64,000 nucleotides of DNA, from contig NZ_JAEMNX010000010.1 of the NCBI RefSeq assembly GCF_016463975.1, positions 62,001 to 126,000 on the forward strand, read 5' to 3'. The notes beneath the pieces are model-generated. The model was not told where the DNA came from. It saw only the letters and a program-made list of their open reading frames with translations, and did no database searches. Numbering within the stretch: position 1 is the first letter of the stretch; every line of letters starts with the position of its first letter. Both the position numbers and the translations under genes were made by a program. Below are positions 8,578 to 17,672 of the stretch, piece after piece. Source of the DNA: Marinomonas transparens. GTDB taxonomy: Bacteria; Pseudomonadota; Gammaproteobacteria; Pseudomonadales; Marinomonadaceae.

Positions 8578-10128
8578 TTATTGAGCAGCTAAACTCATCA
8601 CAGAAACCTGATCCGCCTCTGAGCGATCTAAAATTCCAGTCACTCGCCCTTCATGCATTACCAAAACTCGGTCACTCATGCCAAGTACCTCCGGTAATTC
8701 AGAAGAGATCATCACCACAGCTACCCCCTTATGCGCTAATTTCGTCACTAAGGAGTGAATTTCGGCTTTCGCCCCTACATCAATGCCGCGGGTGGGCTCA
8801 TCGAGAATCAAAATGCGTGGATTCGTCAGCAACCAACGGCCGATCAAAACTTTTTGTTGATTACCTCCGGAAAGGTTTTCAATGCTCTCTTCCATATCCG
8901 GGGTTTTTACCCGCAATTTACGGCACATTTCTTCCGATTCAACATCCAATGCCTGTTGATCAACAAAGCCGCCACCGTTAACAAAGTTTTCGTGTAGCAC
9001 AGCGGACTGGATATTTTCTTGAATATCTAACGATAAGAAACAGCCGGTTTCTTTACGGTCTTCTGTCAAGAAAGCCATGCCTTTCAAAATAGCGTCATTG
9101 GGCGTCTTGATATGCACTTCTTCACCATCAATAAACACGCTACCAGAAGTCGCTGGTGTGACACCAAAAATAGCTTCTGCCACATTAGAACGTCCAGAGC
9201 CTACTAAACCCGCAAAGCCTAAAATTTCCCCCGCTCGAACATCGAAAGAAACATCATGAAATACCCCATCTAAAGAAAGGTTTTTAACCGATAATAAAAC
9301 CTCGCCTATCTCTACCTCTTCTTTCGGGAACATTTGTGATACGTCACGGCCCACCATCATGTGGATGATTTCATCACGAGTCACATCCGCAGAAGCATGC
9401 GTCGCTATATATTTGCCATCACGAAAGACCGAAAACTCATCGGCAATTTCAAACAGCTCGTTCATTTTATGGGTGATATAAACAATACCAATGCCTCGCT
9501 CACGCAGGCTGCGAATGATCTCAAAAAGATGTGCTACTTCGGTTTCGGTAATAGCCGAAGTAGGCTCATCCATAATCAGCACATCAGAGTTGAAAGAAAC
9601 CGCCTTAGCTATCTCTACCATCTGACGATTAGCAACCGACAAGTTACTAATCTCAGCGTCAGGATCAAGTTGAATATTTAAGCGCTCAAACAAATCGAGA
9701 GTCTGTGCTTTCATCTGATTATGATCAATCAGACCAAACTGATTCATCGGCTCTCGTCGAATCCAAATGTTTTCTGCTACCGTCATGGAATTCATCAGTA
9801 ATAATTCCTGATGAATCATGGCAATGCCGGATTCTTGTGCTTTTAACGGGTTTTCTAGCGTTATAACGTCACCCCGCAAACGAACCTCACCGCTGTCAGG
9901 CTGATAAATACCCGCGATGACTTTCATAAGAGTGGATTTCCCAGCACCGTTCTCTCCCATTAGGGCATGAACCGTTCCAGGACGTACTTTTAAGGAAACA
10001 TTATCCAGCGCCAAAACCCCAGGAAACTCTTTTCGTACGTTGGCCACTTCAAGCACATACTTGTACGCATGATCCTGAGGAACTGCATCACTCACAGGTA
10101 AGGTTTCCATAACTGCTGCGTTACTCAT
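8578..10128 (-). CDS. Sugar (inositol) ABC transporter ATP-binding protein, RbsA/IatA type
   Basis: Double ATPase of 516 residues energising the CUT2 importer. The N-half carries a full Walker A (GENGAGKST), [14 protein letters not shown] signature and Walker B (LIMDEPTSA). The C-half has the family's degenerate P-loop (GLVGSGRSN), an intact LSGGNQQK signature and [13 protein letters not shown]. The start at ATG 10128 was chosen because GGAGGG lies eight bases upstream; the longer reading to 10176 enters an intergenic hairpin. Separated from the binding-protein gene by a 99-bp gap holding an inverted repeat. Confidence 0.9.
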   Translation of the reverse strand: MSNAAVMETLPVSDAVPQDHAYKYVLEVANVRKEFPGVLALDNVSLKVRPGTVHALMGENGAGKSTLMKVIAGIYQPDSGEVRLRGDVITLENPLKAQESGIAMIHQELLLMNSMTVAENIWIRREPMNQFGLIDHNQMKAQTLDLFERLNIQLDPDAEISNLSVANRQMVEIAKAVSFNSDVLIMDEPTSAITETEVAHLFEIIRSLRERGIGIVYITHKMNELFEIADEFSVFRDGKYIATHASADVTRDEIIHMMVGRDVSQMFPKEEVEIGEVLLSVKNLSLDGVFHDVSFDVRAGEILGFAGLVGSGRSNVAEAIFGVTPATSGSVFIDGEEVHIKTPNDAILKGMAFLTEDRKETGCFLSLDIQENIQSAVLHENFVNGGGFVDQQALDVESEEMCRKLRVKTPDMEESIENLSGGNQQKVLIGRWLLTNPRILILDEPTRGIDVGAKAEIHSLVTKLAHKGVAVVMISSELPEVLGMSDRVLVMHEGRVTGILDRSEADQVSVMSLAAQ

Positions 10129-10165
10129 AACGCAATCCCTCCAAATTTCAATTAGGTCAGTGGGA

Positions 10166-10219
10166 GACCTTTCCACGACATCATAGGAAAAAAAGACACA
10201 TTAACATCGAGAAAAGGTC
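10166..10219. repeat. Inverted repeat in ABC operon, possible mini-MITE remnant
   Basis: GACCTTTCCACGA at 10166-10178 and TCGAGAAAAGGTC at 10207-10219 are imperfect inverted repeats (11 of 13 bases pair). The outermost sequence GACCTTT and the following CACGA match the ends of the MITE at 20936-21071. Flanks read TCAGTGGGA and TCAGTGGAT, resembling a degenerate target-site duplication. In the mRNA it forms a hairpin right after the binding-protein stop codon, a position where hairpins often keep the binding protein more abundant than the membrane parts. Confidence 0.55.
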
Positions 10220-10227
10220 TCAGTGGA

Positions 10228-11154
10228 TTACTTCATGTAATTACTAAGATTTGCTGGAGTAACCAATTCAAATGGTACCCAAACCTTCTGATCTACATCG
10301 CTGCCTTTTGCCAATTTAACGGCAGCATCAACAGCACCACGACCTTGACCATTCGCACTTTGGAAAACAGTAACGTCTAGATCACCCGCTTTCATTGCCG
10401 CTAACGCGTCCGTCGTCGCATCAATGCCCGCAATCACAACAGAATCCATAGAACGACCTGATGCTTTCAATGCTTGAATGGCACCAATCGCCATTTCATC
10501 GTTATTAGAAACCACAGCATCAAATTGAATACCAGCGGCAATCCAGTTCGTCATCAAGTCGTTACCCTTGGTACGAGACCAATCTGCAGTTTGCTGCTGA
10601 ACAATTTTTAACCCTGAACATTCAGGCGTGGCAATAACATCATGAATATCTTGTGTACGTTGCAATGCCGCTTGGTTGGTTAACTCACCCATCATAACCA
10701 CCAAGTTACCTTTACCACCTAGCAAACGACACACTTCTTGCGTCTGCAAAGTACCAGAAACCACCTCATTAGAAGCAACAAAAGCTTGGTTGTCTGGAAG
10801 TAAATCAACGTTAATTGGTTGACGGTTAACGTAAATTAGAGGGATACCTGCCGCCTGCGCATCGTCTGAAATAGACAGAGTAGCATCCGTATCAACAGGG
10901 TTAACAATAATGGCATCAACACCAGAGGCGATGAAGTTTTGAACTTGGTTTAGCTGATTACCAACACCATTCTTAGCATCTTCTATTTGCACATCAACAT
11001 CTTGTTCTTTAGCTGCTTCCTGAATACCGGTGCGCAAAGAAGTTAAGAAGTTATCGTCAAACAGAGCCATAGAAACACCGATTTTTAAATCAGCAGCAGA
11101 CACAGAAGTGGCTAATAGAGTTGAAGCAATAGCGGTCAATACTAGTTTTTTCAT
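10228..11154 (-). CDS. Sugar (inositol) ABC transporter periplasmic substrate-binding protein
   Basis: Periplasmic binding protein of 308 residues, family Peripla_BP_4 (ribose-binding type). The first 20 residues form a Sec signal peptide ending in SVSAA. The mature part begins with DLKIGVSMALFDDNFLTSLR, continues with AIIVNPVDTDA and has the hinge segment NNDEMAIGAIQALKASG, all typical of the fold. First gene of the importer operon and divergent from iolG, with two palindromes in the shared 341-bp intergenic region. Context makes it an IbpA-like inositol-binding protein. Confidence 0.88.
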   Translation of the reverse strand: MKKLVLTAIASTLLATSVSAADLKIGVSMALFDDNFLTSLRTGIQEAAKEQDVDVQIEDAKNGVGNQLNQVQNFIASGVDAIIVNPVDTDATLSISDDAQAAGIPLIYVNRQPINVDLLPDNQAFVASNEVVSGTLQTQEVCRLLGGKGNLVVMMGELTNQAALQRTQDIHDVIATPECSGLKIVQQQTADWSRTKGNDLMTNWIAAGIQFDAVVSNNDEMAIGAIQALKASGRSMDSVVIAGIDATTDALAAMKAGDLDVTVFQSANGQGRGAVDAAVKLAKGSDVDQKVWVPFELVTPANLSNYMK

Positions 11155-11264
11155 TGGGCGTTTTCCTCGAATGTGAGAGCTTAAGCTCTCTCTTGTTTTT
11201 ATTATTTCGGTAAAGCGCGTTCAAGACATCGCTTTCATCGCAATTATTTGAACTATAAACCTAA

Positions 11265-11312
11265 TGGAACATATATATTCCATTGTTGACTTGCAATGGA
11301 ATATACGTTCCA
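11265..11312. promoter_or_regulatory. Two candidate IolR operators between binding-protein gene and iolG
   Basis: TGGAACATATATATTCCA at 11265-11282 (GGAA-N8-TTCC) and GGAA-TATACG-TTCC at 11298-11311 lie 31 bp apart centre to centre, about three helical turns. The second matches exactly the GGAA-N6-TTCC motif reported for rhizobial IolR (RpiR family). The rest of the 11155-11495 gap shows no other clear structure. Confidence 0.65.
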
Positions 11313-11495
11313 ATTTGAGCTCTTAAGGCAATTTTGTCAAGTACATTGAAAGATCATTTTTAACAAAATGTTATTAACACAACTTTATCAAATGCAATCT
11401 CAGGTAAAGTTGCTTAAAAAAGATACGCTTGCGATACGAATGCTGGCGCATGACACAAACACATCAACAAAAAATAAGTAAAAGGAAAACGATAA

Positions 11496-12506
11496 ATGGC
11501 CATCACAGTCGGAGTAATAGGTACAGGCGCCATTGGTGCCGATCACGCGCGTCGTATCACCCAGACACTAACAGGTGCAGAGGTCATCGCCCTCACTGAT
11601 GTGAACCTTGAGCAAGCAGAAACCGTAAAAAACACCCTAAAACTCAACGCCACCGTTTACGCCGATGGTCATGAGCTAATCGCTAATAGCGGCGTTGATG
11701 CGGTACTGGTCACCTCCTGGGGCGCAACCCACGAAGAATACGTGCTAGCCGCCATCAAAGCAGGCAAATACGTATTCTGTGAGAAACCTCTTGCCACCAC
11801 AGCGCAGGGCTGCCAAAACATAGTGGATGCCGAAATGGCGGCGGGCAAACGCCTTGTCCAAGTCGGTTTCATGCGCCCCTATGACTCTGGTTACAAAATG
11901 CTCAAACAAGCCATCGATTCAGGAGAGATAGGCACACCACTCATGATTCATGCCGCTCACCGCAACCAATCGGTTGGCAAAAACTACAACACGCCTATGG
12001 CCATTCACGACACACTGATTCATGAATTAGACGTGTTCCGATGGTTACTAGACGATGAATACGTCAGCACACAAGTAGTATTCCCGCGCAAAACAACCTT
12101 TGCCCACGATCAATTAGCTGACCCACAAATTGTCTTGCTTGAAACCAAAAAAGGCGTGCGCATCGATGTCGAAGTCTTTGTTAACTGCCAATACGGTTAC
12201 GACATTCAATGTGCTGTTGTTGGCGAACAAGGCATTGCTAACCTACCAGAACCCCAAGCCATCACCATGCGCAAAAACGCCCAACTAGGTAACGCCCTAT
12301 TGACGGATTGGAAAGACCGCTTCATTGACTCTTACGATGTGGAGTTACAAGACTTTTTTGATGGCATCAGTGCCAACAAACTAACCGGACCCTCTTCATG
12401 GAACGGCTTGGCAGCCGCCATTGCCAGTGATGCCTGCGTCACTGCCCAACAAAGCGGTCAGATAGAAAAAATCAACCTACCAGAGCGCCCTGAACTGTAT
12501 CGTTGA
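11496..12506 (+). CDS. iolG: Inositol 2-dehydrogenase
   Basis: NAD-dependent enzyme of 336 residues oxidising myo-inositol to scyllo-inosose, the first catabolic step. It belongs to the GFO/IDH/MocA family: N-terminal Rossmann motif [15 protein letters not shown], the CEKPLA motif with the catalytic Lys near residue 97, and [10 protein letters not shown] with the Asp/His catalytic pair near 172-176. It has its own terminator and is separated from iolC by 314 bp, so it is a single-gene unit divergent from the transporter. AAAGGA precedes the start. Confidence 0.93.
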   Translation: MAITVGVIGTGAIGADHARRITQTLTGAEVIALTDVNLEQAETVKNTLKLNATVYADGHELIANSGVDAVLVTSWGATHEEYVLAAIKAGKYVFCEKPLATTAQGCQNIVDAEMAAGKRLVQVGFMRPYDSGYKMLKQAIDSGEIGTPLMIHAAHRNQSVGKNYNTPMAIHDTLIHELDVFRWLLDDEYVSTQVVFPRKTTFAHDQLADPQIVLLETKKGVRIDVEVFVNCQYGYDIQCAVVGEQGIANLPEPQAITMRKNAQLGNALLTDWKDRFIDSYDVELQDFFDGISANKLTGPSSWNGLAAAIASDACVTAQQSGQIEKINLPERPELYR

Positions 12507-12516
12507 TTAAAATAAA

Positions 12517-12550
12517 AAACGGGGAGGAAAACTTCTCCCCCGTTTTTTTT
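12517..12550 (+). terminator. Rho-independent terminator of iolG
   Basis: An ACGGGGAG arm at 12519-12526 pairs with CTCCCCCGT at 12535-12543 with one bulged C, followed by eight T residues. It lies immediately after the iolG stop. Confidence 0.8.
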
Positions 12551-12671
12551 GAAATATATCTTCCAAATTTCAAAAACACTTTGCTAGAAAAGCCTTAAAA
12601 AAATCATACTAGAATCCATAAACAACCATTTCAAATTGATTTATAAGGAATTTTTTTGAAAAAACCACCAT

Positions 12672-12716
12672 GGATATTTTTATTCTAAAGTGTTGAACAA
12701 ATGGAATATATATTCT
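12672..12716. promoter_or_regulatory. Candidate IolR operators upstream of iolC
   Basis: GGAA-TATATA-TTCT at 12703-12716 matches the inositol-regulon palindrome with one mismatch. A weaker copy, GGAT-N7-TTCT at 12672-12686, lies about 31 bp upstream, the same spacing as the pair before iolG. A further partial copy (GAAA-TATATC-TTCC) is at 12551-12564. The remaining 12551-12820 stretch is AT-rich with no gene. Confidence 0.6.
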
Positions 12717-12820
12717 AATCTAGGGCTTATGGTTACCAACAATAATAAGCAACAGCCAGAGATGGTGGATTCAGCCTCAAGAATCGTCATATTTAAAGCT
12801 GGTACGGGAAAGGAAATAAG

Positions 12821-14779
12821 ATGCACAATCACAAAAAACTAGATTTGATCTGCCTTGGCCGTGCTGCCGTCGATCTTTATTCTGAACAAATAGGCAGCCG
12901 TTTAGAAGATGTCAGCAGTTTCGCAAAATACCTTGGTGGTTCTTCAGGCAACATGGCCTTTGGTACCGCACGCCTTGGCCTTAAAAGCGCCATGCTGACC
13001 CGTGTCGGTAATGAGCACATGGGGCGTTTTGTGCGTGAAGAGCTCGAACGCGCTGGCGTCGACACCAGCCATGTCATTACAGACCCACAACGGCTTACCG
13101 CTCTAGTAATACTCGGTATTAAAGATCAAGACACCTTTCCACTGATCTTCTACCGCAACGATTGTGCCGACATGGCAGTCAGCAAAGATGACTTTGATGC
13201 CGACTTCATAGGTTCAGCAAAAGCCCTAGTCATCTCAGGGACACACTTCTCCACTGAAAGCACCTACGAAACCAGCAAACAAGCCATTGCCTATGCAAAA
13301 CAAGCTGGCACGAAATGCGCACTAGACATAGATTACCGCCCCGTCCTTTGGGGACTGACTAATCCTGGTGACGGTGAGACACGTTTTATTTCGAACGAAA
13401 AAGTATCGGCTCATTTACAAAGCATTTTAGGGGATTTCGACCTGATCGTCGGTACCGAAGAAGAAGTGCACATAGCAGGCGGCAGCACAAACACTATTAC
13501 CGCACTGAAAAAGATTCGTGAACTCAGCACAGCGACCATTGTGCTTAAGCTGGGCTCCCAAGGCTGTACCGTGCTAGAAGGCGACATACCAGACAGTGAA
13601 AACGACTTTGAGTTACACACTGGTGTGCGTGTTGACGTAATGAACGTTCTAGGCGCTGGCGATGCTTTTATAAGTGGCTACCTACGCGGCTGGATTCGTA
13701 ACGAGTCCCCTACTAAATGTTGTGTCTACGCCAATGCTTGCGGTGCGCTCGTGGTCTCTCGCCATGGTTGCGCGCCTGCGATTCCAAGCGCCGAAGAATT
13801 AGACAACTACATCGCCCGTGCAGAAAGCATTGAACGCCCTGATCTTGACCAAGAATTGAATCATCTACACAGGGTCACCACAGAACGCTTACCTTATGAC
13901 TGGCAAGACCTGTGTATTCTCGCTTTTGACCATCGCAAACAATTGTTTGATATGGCCAAACAAGCGGGTGCCGATCTTGGTCGTATAAAAACCTTAAAAC
14001 GCCTCATGGTAGAGGCCCTAGAAGTGGGTTCCAAACAACTAGGCAGCAGCCAATACGGGGTCTTAATCGACGACACCTATGGTCAAGATGCCCTTAACGA
14101 TGTCACAGGTAAAGGGCTTTGGATTGGCCGCCCTGTTGAACTGCCGAGCTCGCGCCCCATCGAACTAGAAGGTGGCCGCAGCATTGGTTCACGTCTAAAG
14201 AGCTGGCCCAAAGAGCACATTGTAAAATGTTTGGTGTTCTACCACTCTCAGGATGAAGTCGAGCTACGCGTAGCCCAAGAGCGCCAAGTCATCGAACTCT
14301 ATAAAGCTTGCTGTATGTCTGGTCATGAATTTTTATTAGAAATCATCCCACCACGGGACAAAGAACATGATGACAGCGTCTTCACCGACACCATACAGCG
14401 CTTCTATCATCTCAATGTACGGCCAGATTGGTGGAAACTGCCACCACAATCTAAATCTAACTGGCAGGCCATTACCGACATAGTAAACAAGTACGATAAG
14501 CATTGTCGCGGTGTGGTGATGCTAGGCCTAGATGCCCCAATGGAAGAACTCAAAGAAGGCTTTGCCAACAGCGCAGGCTTTGATATTTGCAAAGGGTTCG
14601 CCGTTGGCCGTTCTATTTTCAGTGGCCCAAGTCGCGAATGGTTAGCCAATCGCTATACAGATCAGCAATTCATTGATGGCATTGTTGCCAACTACCTAGA
14701 ATTGGTGGCGTATTGGAAACAACGCTATGACCATTCATCGCTAAGCGATTCATCACAACTCGCCCAAGAACAGGCTTAA
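12821..14779 (+). CDS. iolC: Bifunctional 5-dehydro-2-deoxygluconokinase / DUF2090 aldolase-like protein
   Basis: Fusion of 652 residues. Residues about 8-325 form a PfkB sugar kinase (GGSSGNMAFGTARLG near 34, NVLGAGDAFISGYLRG near 275 with the catalytic Asp) that phosphorylates 2-deoxy-5-keto-gluconate. Residues about 350-640 form DUF2090, related to the LacD/IolJ TIM-barrel aldolases, starting at LCILAFDHRKQLFDMA and ending near KGFAVGRSIF. The fusion is common in proteobacteria lacking a separate iolJ and would give malonate semialdehyde and dihydroxyacetone phosphate. First gene of the iolCDEA operon; AAGGAA lies five bases before the start. Confidence 0.92.
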   Translation: MHNHKKLDLICLGRAAVDLYSEQIGSRLEDVSSFAKYLGGSSGNMAFGTARLGLKSAMLTRVGNEHMGRFVREELERAGVDTSHVITDPQRLTALVILGIKDQDTFPLIFYRNDCADMAVSKDDFDADFIGSAKALVISGTHFSTESTYETSKQAIAYAKQAGTKCALDIDYRPVLWGLTNPGDGETRFISNEKVSAHLQSILGDFDLIVGTEEEVHIAGGSTNTITALKKIRELSTATIVLKLGSQGCTVLEGDIPDSENDFELHTGVRVDVMNVLGAGDAFISGYLRGWIRNESPTKCCVYANACGALVVSRHGCAPAIPSAEELDNYIARAESIERPDLDQELNHLHRVTTERLPYDWQDLCILAFDHRKQLFDMAKQAGADLGRIKTLKRLMVEALEVGSKQLGSSQYGVLIDDTYGQDALNDVTGKGLWIGRPVELPSSRPIELEGGRSIGSRLKSWPKEHIVKCLVFYHSQDEVELRVAQERQVIELYKACCMSGHEFLLEIIPPRDKEHDDSVFTDTIQRFYHLNVRPDWWKLPPQSKSNWQAITDIVNKYDKHCRGVVMLGLDAPMEELKEGFANSAGFDICKGFAVGRSIFSGPSREWLANRYTDQQFIDGIVANYLELVAYWKQRYDHSSLSDSSQLAQEQA

Positions 14780-14790
14780 AGGGAAAATAC

Positions 14791-16641
14791 ATGAACACCA
14801 TTAGACTTACCATGGCACAAGCCGTTGTGCGTTACATGATGGCGCAAAAAATTGCGACCGACAGCGGCGTTCAACCCATGTTCGCGGGCGTTTGGGGCAT
14901 CTTTGGTCACGGCAACGTCGCCGGGCTGGGTGAAGCCCTTTACCAAGTCAAAGAGCAATTACCAACTTACCGTGCCCACAACGAACAAGGCATGGCCCAT
15001 GCAGCCATTGCCTATGCGAAAACCAAAAACCGTCAGCAAATGATGGCCTGTACTGCCTCGGCAGGCCCCGGATCATTAAATATGGTCACCGCGGCGGCAG
15101 TGGCCCATGTGAATCGTATTCCCGTGCTGTTCCTACCGGGTGACACCTTTGCCACCCGTGTCCCTGACCCTGTGCTGCAACAGGTAGAAAATTTCCACGA
15201 CATGACGCTCACTTCCAACGATTGCTTCCGTCCAGTCAGCCGATTCTTTGATCGCATTACCCGACCAGAACAATTGCTCGCTTCATTGCCACAGGCGATT
15301 CGCGTTTTGCTGGACCCCATCGAATGCGGCCCAGCCACCTTGGCCTTACCACAAGATGTGCAAACCATGGCATTTGATTATCCGGTAGATTTCTTCCAAG
15401 AAAAAATTCACCGTTTACGTCGTCAAGGGCCGGATCAGCACGAACTCGAAGCCGCCATTGAACTGATTCGCCAAGCGAAAAAGCCGGTTGTGATTGCTGG
15501 AGGCGGGCTTCACTATTCAGCGGCGTTAAACGAATTCGATCAGTTTGTCAGCGACCTACACTTGCCAGTAGGTGAAACCCAAGCAGGCAAAGGCGCTTTG
15601 GTTTGGGATCACCCACAAAATATGGGCTCCGTCGGCGTGACCGGCGCAGCGGCGGCCAACACATTATTCAGCCAAGCGGATCTTGTCATCGCCGTAGGTA
15701 CACGTTTGGGGGACTTCACCACGGGGTCCCGTGCCATGATTCGCCCAGACGCTAAGATTCTCAGCCTCAATGTGGCCTCATTTGATGCTATCAAGCACAA
15801 AGCCCAAGCTCTCGTCGGCGATGCCAAACTCACACTTCCACTATTAAGCCATGCATTAAAAGGCTGGAAAGTGGCGGATGAGTGGAATGCACAGGCACAA
15901 AACGAGCGCCTAAGCTGGAACGCGATTGTCGATAACGCCATGGCAGATAAAGGGCTGGACTTACCCACAGACGCCCAAGTGATTGGCGCTGTCAATCGTG
16001 CTGCTGGCAAAAACGACATGGTACTGTGTGCCGCGGGTGGTTTACCGGGTGAATTGCATAAACTTTGGCGCACCAGTCATCCCCGTGGTTACCACATGGA
16101 ATATGGCTATTCCTGTATGGGCTACGAATTAGCGGGTGGTTTAGGTGCCAAAATGGCCCACCCAGAGGGCGACGTCTACGTCATGGTCGGCGACGGTTCT
16201 TACCTAATGATGAATTCCGAAATCGCCACTTCCGTGATGCTCGGCCACAAGGTCATCATGGTCGTGTTAGACAACCGTGGCTTTGGTTGCATAAACCGTC
16301 TACAGCAAGCAGGTGGTGGCGCAGGCTTCAATAACCTATTGGAAGATTGCTTAACCGTGCCAGAAGGCGCACCAAAAACCGACTTCGCCGCCCATGCCAA
16401 AGCATTGGGGGCAAATGCTGAAAAAGTCGCCAACATCGCCGAGTTAGAACAGGCTCTCATTCGCGCTAAATCGTCACCGATAAGTTACCTAATCACCTTA
16501 GACACCGACCCGCTTGCCACCACGCAAGAAGGCGGCCATTGGTGGGATGTAGCCCTAGCGGAAGTATCAGAACGCGAACAAGTACGCGATGCCCGTAAAG
16601 CATACGAACAACACAAAGCGCGTCAATTTAACAACCTATAA
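14791..16641 (+). CDS. iolD: 3D-(3,5/4)-trihydroxycyclohexane-1,2-dione hydrolase
   Basis: Thiamine diphosphate enzyme of 616 residues that opens the ring of 3D-trihydroxycyclohexane-1,2-dione to 5-deoxy-glucuronate. The catalytic Glu lies in HNEQGMAHAAIAYAK near residue 65. The central domain includes KPVVIAGGGLHYS, and the ThDP/Mg motif begins GDGSYLMMNSEIATS near 469 and ends with LDNRGFG. Length is that of IolD. It starts 11 bp after iolC and is followed by iolE. Confidence 0.95.
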   Translation: MNTIRLTMAQAVVRYMMAQKIATDSGVQPMFAGVWGIFGHGNVAGLGEALYQVKEQLPTYRAHNEQGMAHAAIAYAKTKNRQQMMACTASAGPGSLNMVTAAAVAHVNRIPVLFLPGDTFATRVPDPVLQQVENFHDMTLTSNDCFRPVSRFFDRITRPEQLLASLPQAIRVLLDPIECGPATLALPQDVQTMAFDYPVDFFQEKIHRLRRQGPDQHELEAAIELIRQAKKPVVIAGGGLHYSAALNEFDQFVSDLHLPVGETQAGKGALVWDHPQNMGSVGVTGAAAANTLFSQADLVIAVGTRLGDFTTGSRAMIRPDAKILSLNVASFDAIKHKAQALVGDAKLTLPLLSHALKGWKVADEWNAQAQNERLSWNAIVDNAMADKGLDLPTDAQVIGAVNRAAGKNDMVLCAAGGLPGELHKLWRTSHPRGYHMEYGYSCMGYELAGGLGAKMAHPEGDVYVMVGDGSYLMMNSEIATSVMLGHKVIMVVLDNRGFGCINRLQQAGGGAGFNNLLEDCLTVPEGAPKTDFAAHAKALGANAEKVANIAELEQALIRAKSSPISYLITLDTDPLATTQEGGHWWDVALAEVSEREQVRDARKAYEQHKARQFNNL

Positions 16642-16723
16642 CATTTATTTTGCTGTTGAGGCGGTTCCAACAGGCACAAACGCCATCACTTTGGACAACC
16701 TCATCGATTGGAGAAGAATAACA

Positions 16724-17623
16724 ATGAGCATCAGAATCGGCATCAACCCTCTCACTTGGACCAATGATGACATGCCAGCACTAGGAGCAGACACGCCTTT
16801 GGAAGTCTGCCTAACAGAAGGCAAACAAGCTGGCTTTAGTGGTTTTGAATTAGGACAGAAATTCCCCCGTACACCGGAAGTCCTTGGCCCTATTTTAGAA
16901 GCCCACAATCTAGACTTGGTATCGGGTTGGTTCAGCGGCGAACTGCTTACACGCAGTGTAGAGGAAGAAATCAAGGCCATTCAGCCACATCTTCACCTGT
17001 TAAAAACCCTTGGTGCCAAAGTCATGGTGTACTGCGAAGTCACCGACTGCATTCATGGCAAACAGGACACACCGCTTTCCCACCGACCAAGAATAAGCGA
17101 AATGCAAATCGCCGAAATGGGTAAAAAACTCACCCAAGTGGCAGATTACTGCTTGGCTCAAGGGGTACAAATCGCCTACCACCATCACATGGGCACAGTG
17201 ATAGAAAGCCAAGAAGAAGTCGAGTTATTAATGAAACACACCGGGCCATCTGTCGGGCTGTTGATCGATACAGGTCACCTGACCTTCGCTGGTGGCAACC
17301 CATTAGAAGTTCAAGCCAAATACGCAGATCGCGTGGTCCATGTGCATTGCAAAGACCTACGCCCTGAAATCTTAAAAGACGCAAAAAACCGCGATCTAAG
17401 TTTCCTAGACGCCATGCTCAACGGCGTGTTCACCGTCCCCGGTGATGGCTTTATCGACTACACAAGTTTGTTCAAACAACTTAAGGCCAGCAACTATTCA
17501 GGTTGGTTAGTAGTCGAGGCAGAGCAAGACCCTGCCGTCGCCCATCCGCTGACGTATGCCACATTAGGCGCCGACAATCTCAAAGCACTTTGTGCAGAAA
17601 CACAACTCGATCTGATCAACTAA
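16724..17623 (+). CDS. iolE: Inosose dehydratase
   Basis: Enzyme of 299 residues that dehydrates scyllo-inosose, family AP-endonuclease-2 TIM barrel. Likely metal ligands are in YCEVTDCIHG, IAYHHHMGT, LLIDTGHLTFA and HVHCKDL, and a final WLVVEAEQDP holds the last acidic ligand. The start at ATG 16724 was selected because GGAGAAG lies seven bases upstream and the protein then begins MSIRIGINPLTW as in IolE; the reading from 16589 overlaps iolD out of frame and is unsupported. Confidence 0.94.
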   Translation: MSIRIGINPLTWTNDDMPALGADTPLEVCLTEGKQAGFSGFELGQKFPRTPEVLGPILEAHNLDLVSGWFSGELLTRSVEEEIKAIQPHLHLLKTLGAKVMVYCEVTDCIHGKQDTPLSHRPRISEMQIAEMGKKLTQVADYCLAQGVQIAYHHHMGTVIESQEEVELLMKHTGPSVGLLIDTGHLTFAGGNPLEVQAKYADRVVHVHCKDLRPEILKDAKNRDLSFLDAMLNGVFTVPGDGFIDYTSLFKQLKASNYSGWLVVEAEQDPAVAHPLTYATLGADNLKALCAETQLDLIN

Positions 17624-17672
17624 ATTCTCCCTTACACTCGCTTCCCCAAGCGACAAGATAAAAGGTAAGCAC

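Noticed and set aside
12551..12564. Fourth IolR operator next to the iolG terminator
   Set aside because: GAAA-N6-TTCC has one arm mismatch and lies in a very AT-rich stretch; mentioned only as a partial copy.
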